From positions 1 to 6,281 of the forward strand of contig JALWUZ010000286.1 in assembly GCA_027079895.1 (NCBI GenBank): 6,281 nucleotides of DNA, given 5' to 3'. Each line of letters starts with the position of its first letter. Positions within the stretch are counted from its first letter, which is position 1. Under the pieces are notes generated by a model. The model searched no databases. It had not been told where the DNA came from and worked only from the letters and a program-made list of their open reading frames with translations. The stretch comes from Anaerolineae bacterium (GTDB taxonomy: Bacteria > Chloroflexota > Anaerolineae > B4-G1). Below, piece after piece: positions 5,787 through 6,281 of the stretch. The position numbers and the translations under genes are program-made.

Positions 5787-6281
5787 TTAACAATTTAATC
5801 CCGATACCGAAGCGAGCTCCTCCTTCGACAGGATTCCAACGTAGTTGAGCAACTGGGGGGAGCCTTGAGCGAACTGGTCGAGGAAGGCACAGACCTCTCG
5901 CCGCAACTGGGCCAAGTCGTCGGCGTGTCGGTGGAGGTGGATAACCTCCTGCTTGAGCCATCGCCACAGTTTCTCGATGGGGTTCAGCCAGGAGGCATAG
6001 GTCGGCAGAAAGAGCGGGGTGAGCCGGTTCTCCTGGGCCGCTGCCAGCACTTCCTCCAACTTGTGAACCGGCCAGTTGTCCTGCGCCACGTAGATGACTT
6101 CTGCTTCCGGGTAGGCGGCTCTCACCTGGGCGTAGAACGTGACCAAGGCCTCCGTGCCCACTTTGCTCCGTTGGAGGTAGGTCACCTGGCCGGTGACGGC
6201 GTTGAGGACGGCGACCAAACGGGTCTTGGTGTTGGGCCCCGCTCGTTGCCAGGCACGAGGTTGCCCCTTCCCCCGTCGAGA
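5787..6281 (-). CDS. IS630-family transposase, C-terminal part (DDE superfamily endonuclease)
   Basis: The frame runs in from the right edge of the window and stops at 5787, giving 164 visible residues; full IS630-type transposases are roughly twice that, so the N-terminal helix-turn-helix and first catalytic Asp are off the window. Numbering from the edge, the second catalytic Asp is D68 in VIYVAQDNWPVHK and the catalytic Glu is E103 in LPTYASWLNPIEKLWRW, the classic IS630/DDE_3 signatures. The segment TKTRLVAVLNAVTGQVTY before them is the usual strand after the first Asp. The TTG at 6218 is internal, because the frame continues upstream. It catalyses cut-and-paste transposition, usually into TA. 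It points toward the peptide gene, but at least 700 bases separate them. Within what is visible it looks intact. Confidence 0.93.
   Translation of the reverse strand, partial: SRRGKGQPRAWQRAGPNTKTRLVAVLNAVTGQVTYLQRSKVGTEALVTFYAQVRAAYPEAEVIYVAQDNWPVHKLEEVLAAAQENRLTPLFLPTYASWLNPIEKLWRWLKQEVIHLHRHADDLAQLRREVCAFLDQFAQGSPQLLNYVGILSKEELASVSGLNC
5787..6281 (-). mobile_element. Partial IS630-like insertion sequence (3' end of element; boundary not resolved)
   Basis: The element is defined here only by its transposase. Its terminal inverted repeat should lie shortly left of 5787, within the AT-rich stretch (about 5700-5786), but with the other end missing I cannot identify the repeat or the TA duplication. 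The interval given is therefore a minimum. Confidence 0.65.

Overview
The window looks like GC-rich chromosomal DNA from a member of the Chloroflexota, probably Anaerolineae-like. The main clue is the first protein: an extracellular, beta-sandwich-rich protein ending in a YLPLVIRN segment, a C-terminal signature I associate with secreted Chloroflexota proteins. GC-rich intergenic palindromes of the GGGGCGA...CCCCTAC and cgttcccacg...cgtgggaacg types fit the same impression. The taxonomic call is inference, not a database result.

Layout, left to right. (1) Bases 1-1272 are the 3' end of a large secreted or surface protein: the tail of a PKD-like domain, a DUF11-like segment, two tandem ~109-residue repeats and the YLPLVIRN tail. 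(2) Bases 1273-1470 are non-coding and carry two copies of a 26-base GC-rich hairpin repeat. (3) Bases 1471-4358 form a compact two-gene restriction-modification operon: a PD-(D/E)XK-type nuclease resembling the PmeII family, and a Zn-ribbon-containing adenine/cytosine-N4 type DNA methyltransferase (COG1743-like). The two genes overlap by four bases (GTGA). (4) Bases 4359-4660 hold four palindromes in a row and no convincing gene. (5) From about 4640 to 5790 the sequence becomes clearly AT-richer. This island contains a near-consensus promoter, a leader of about 140 nt, a perfect Shine-Dalgarno sequence and a 77-residue peptide gene. The peptide's C-terminal 49 residues are a strictly periodic cysteine repeat: eight Cys spaced alternately 6 and 7 residues apart, every one followed by x-Pro. 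Downstream are a run of ten G, a 164-bp imperfect palindrome and smaller hairpins, but no gene I can support. (6) Bases 5787-6281, minus strand, are the C-terminal half of an IS630-family DDE transposase that runs off the right edge.

Functionally, the nuclease and methyltransferase should act together as a type II restriction-modification defence module, flanked by repeat clusters. The cysteine-repeat peptide is the most unusual item. It looks like a small precursor or metal/disulfide-bonded peptide, no modifying enzyme is visible in this window, and I do not recognise its family. The transposase next to an AT-rich island, with a restriction system on the other side, marks this as an accessory, mobile-prone region.
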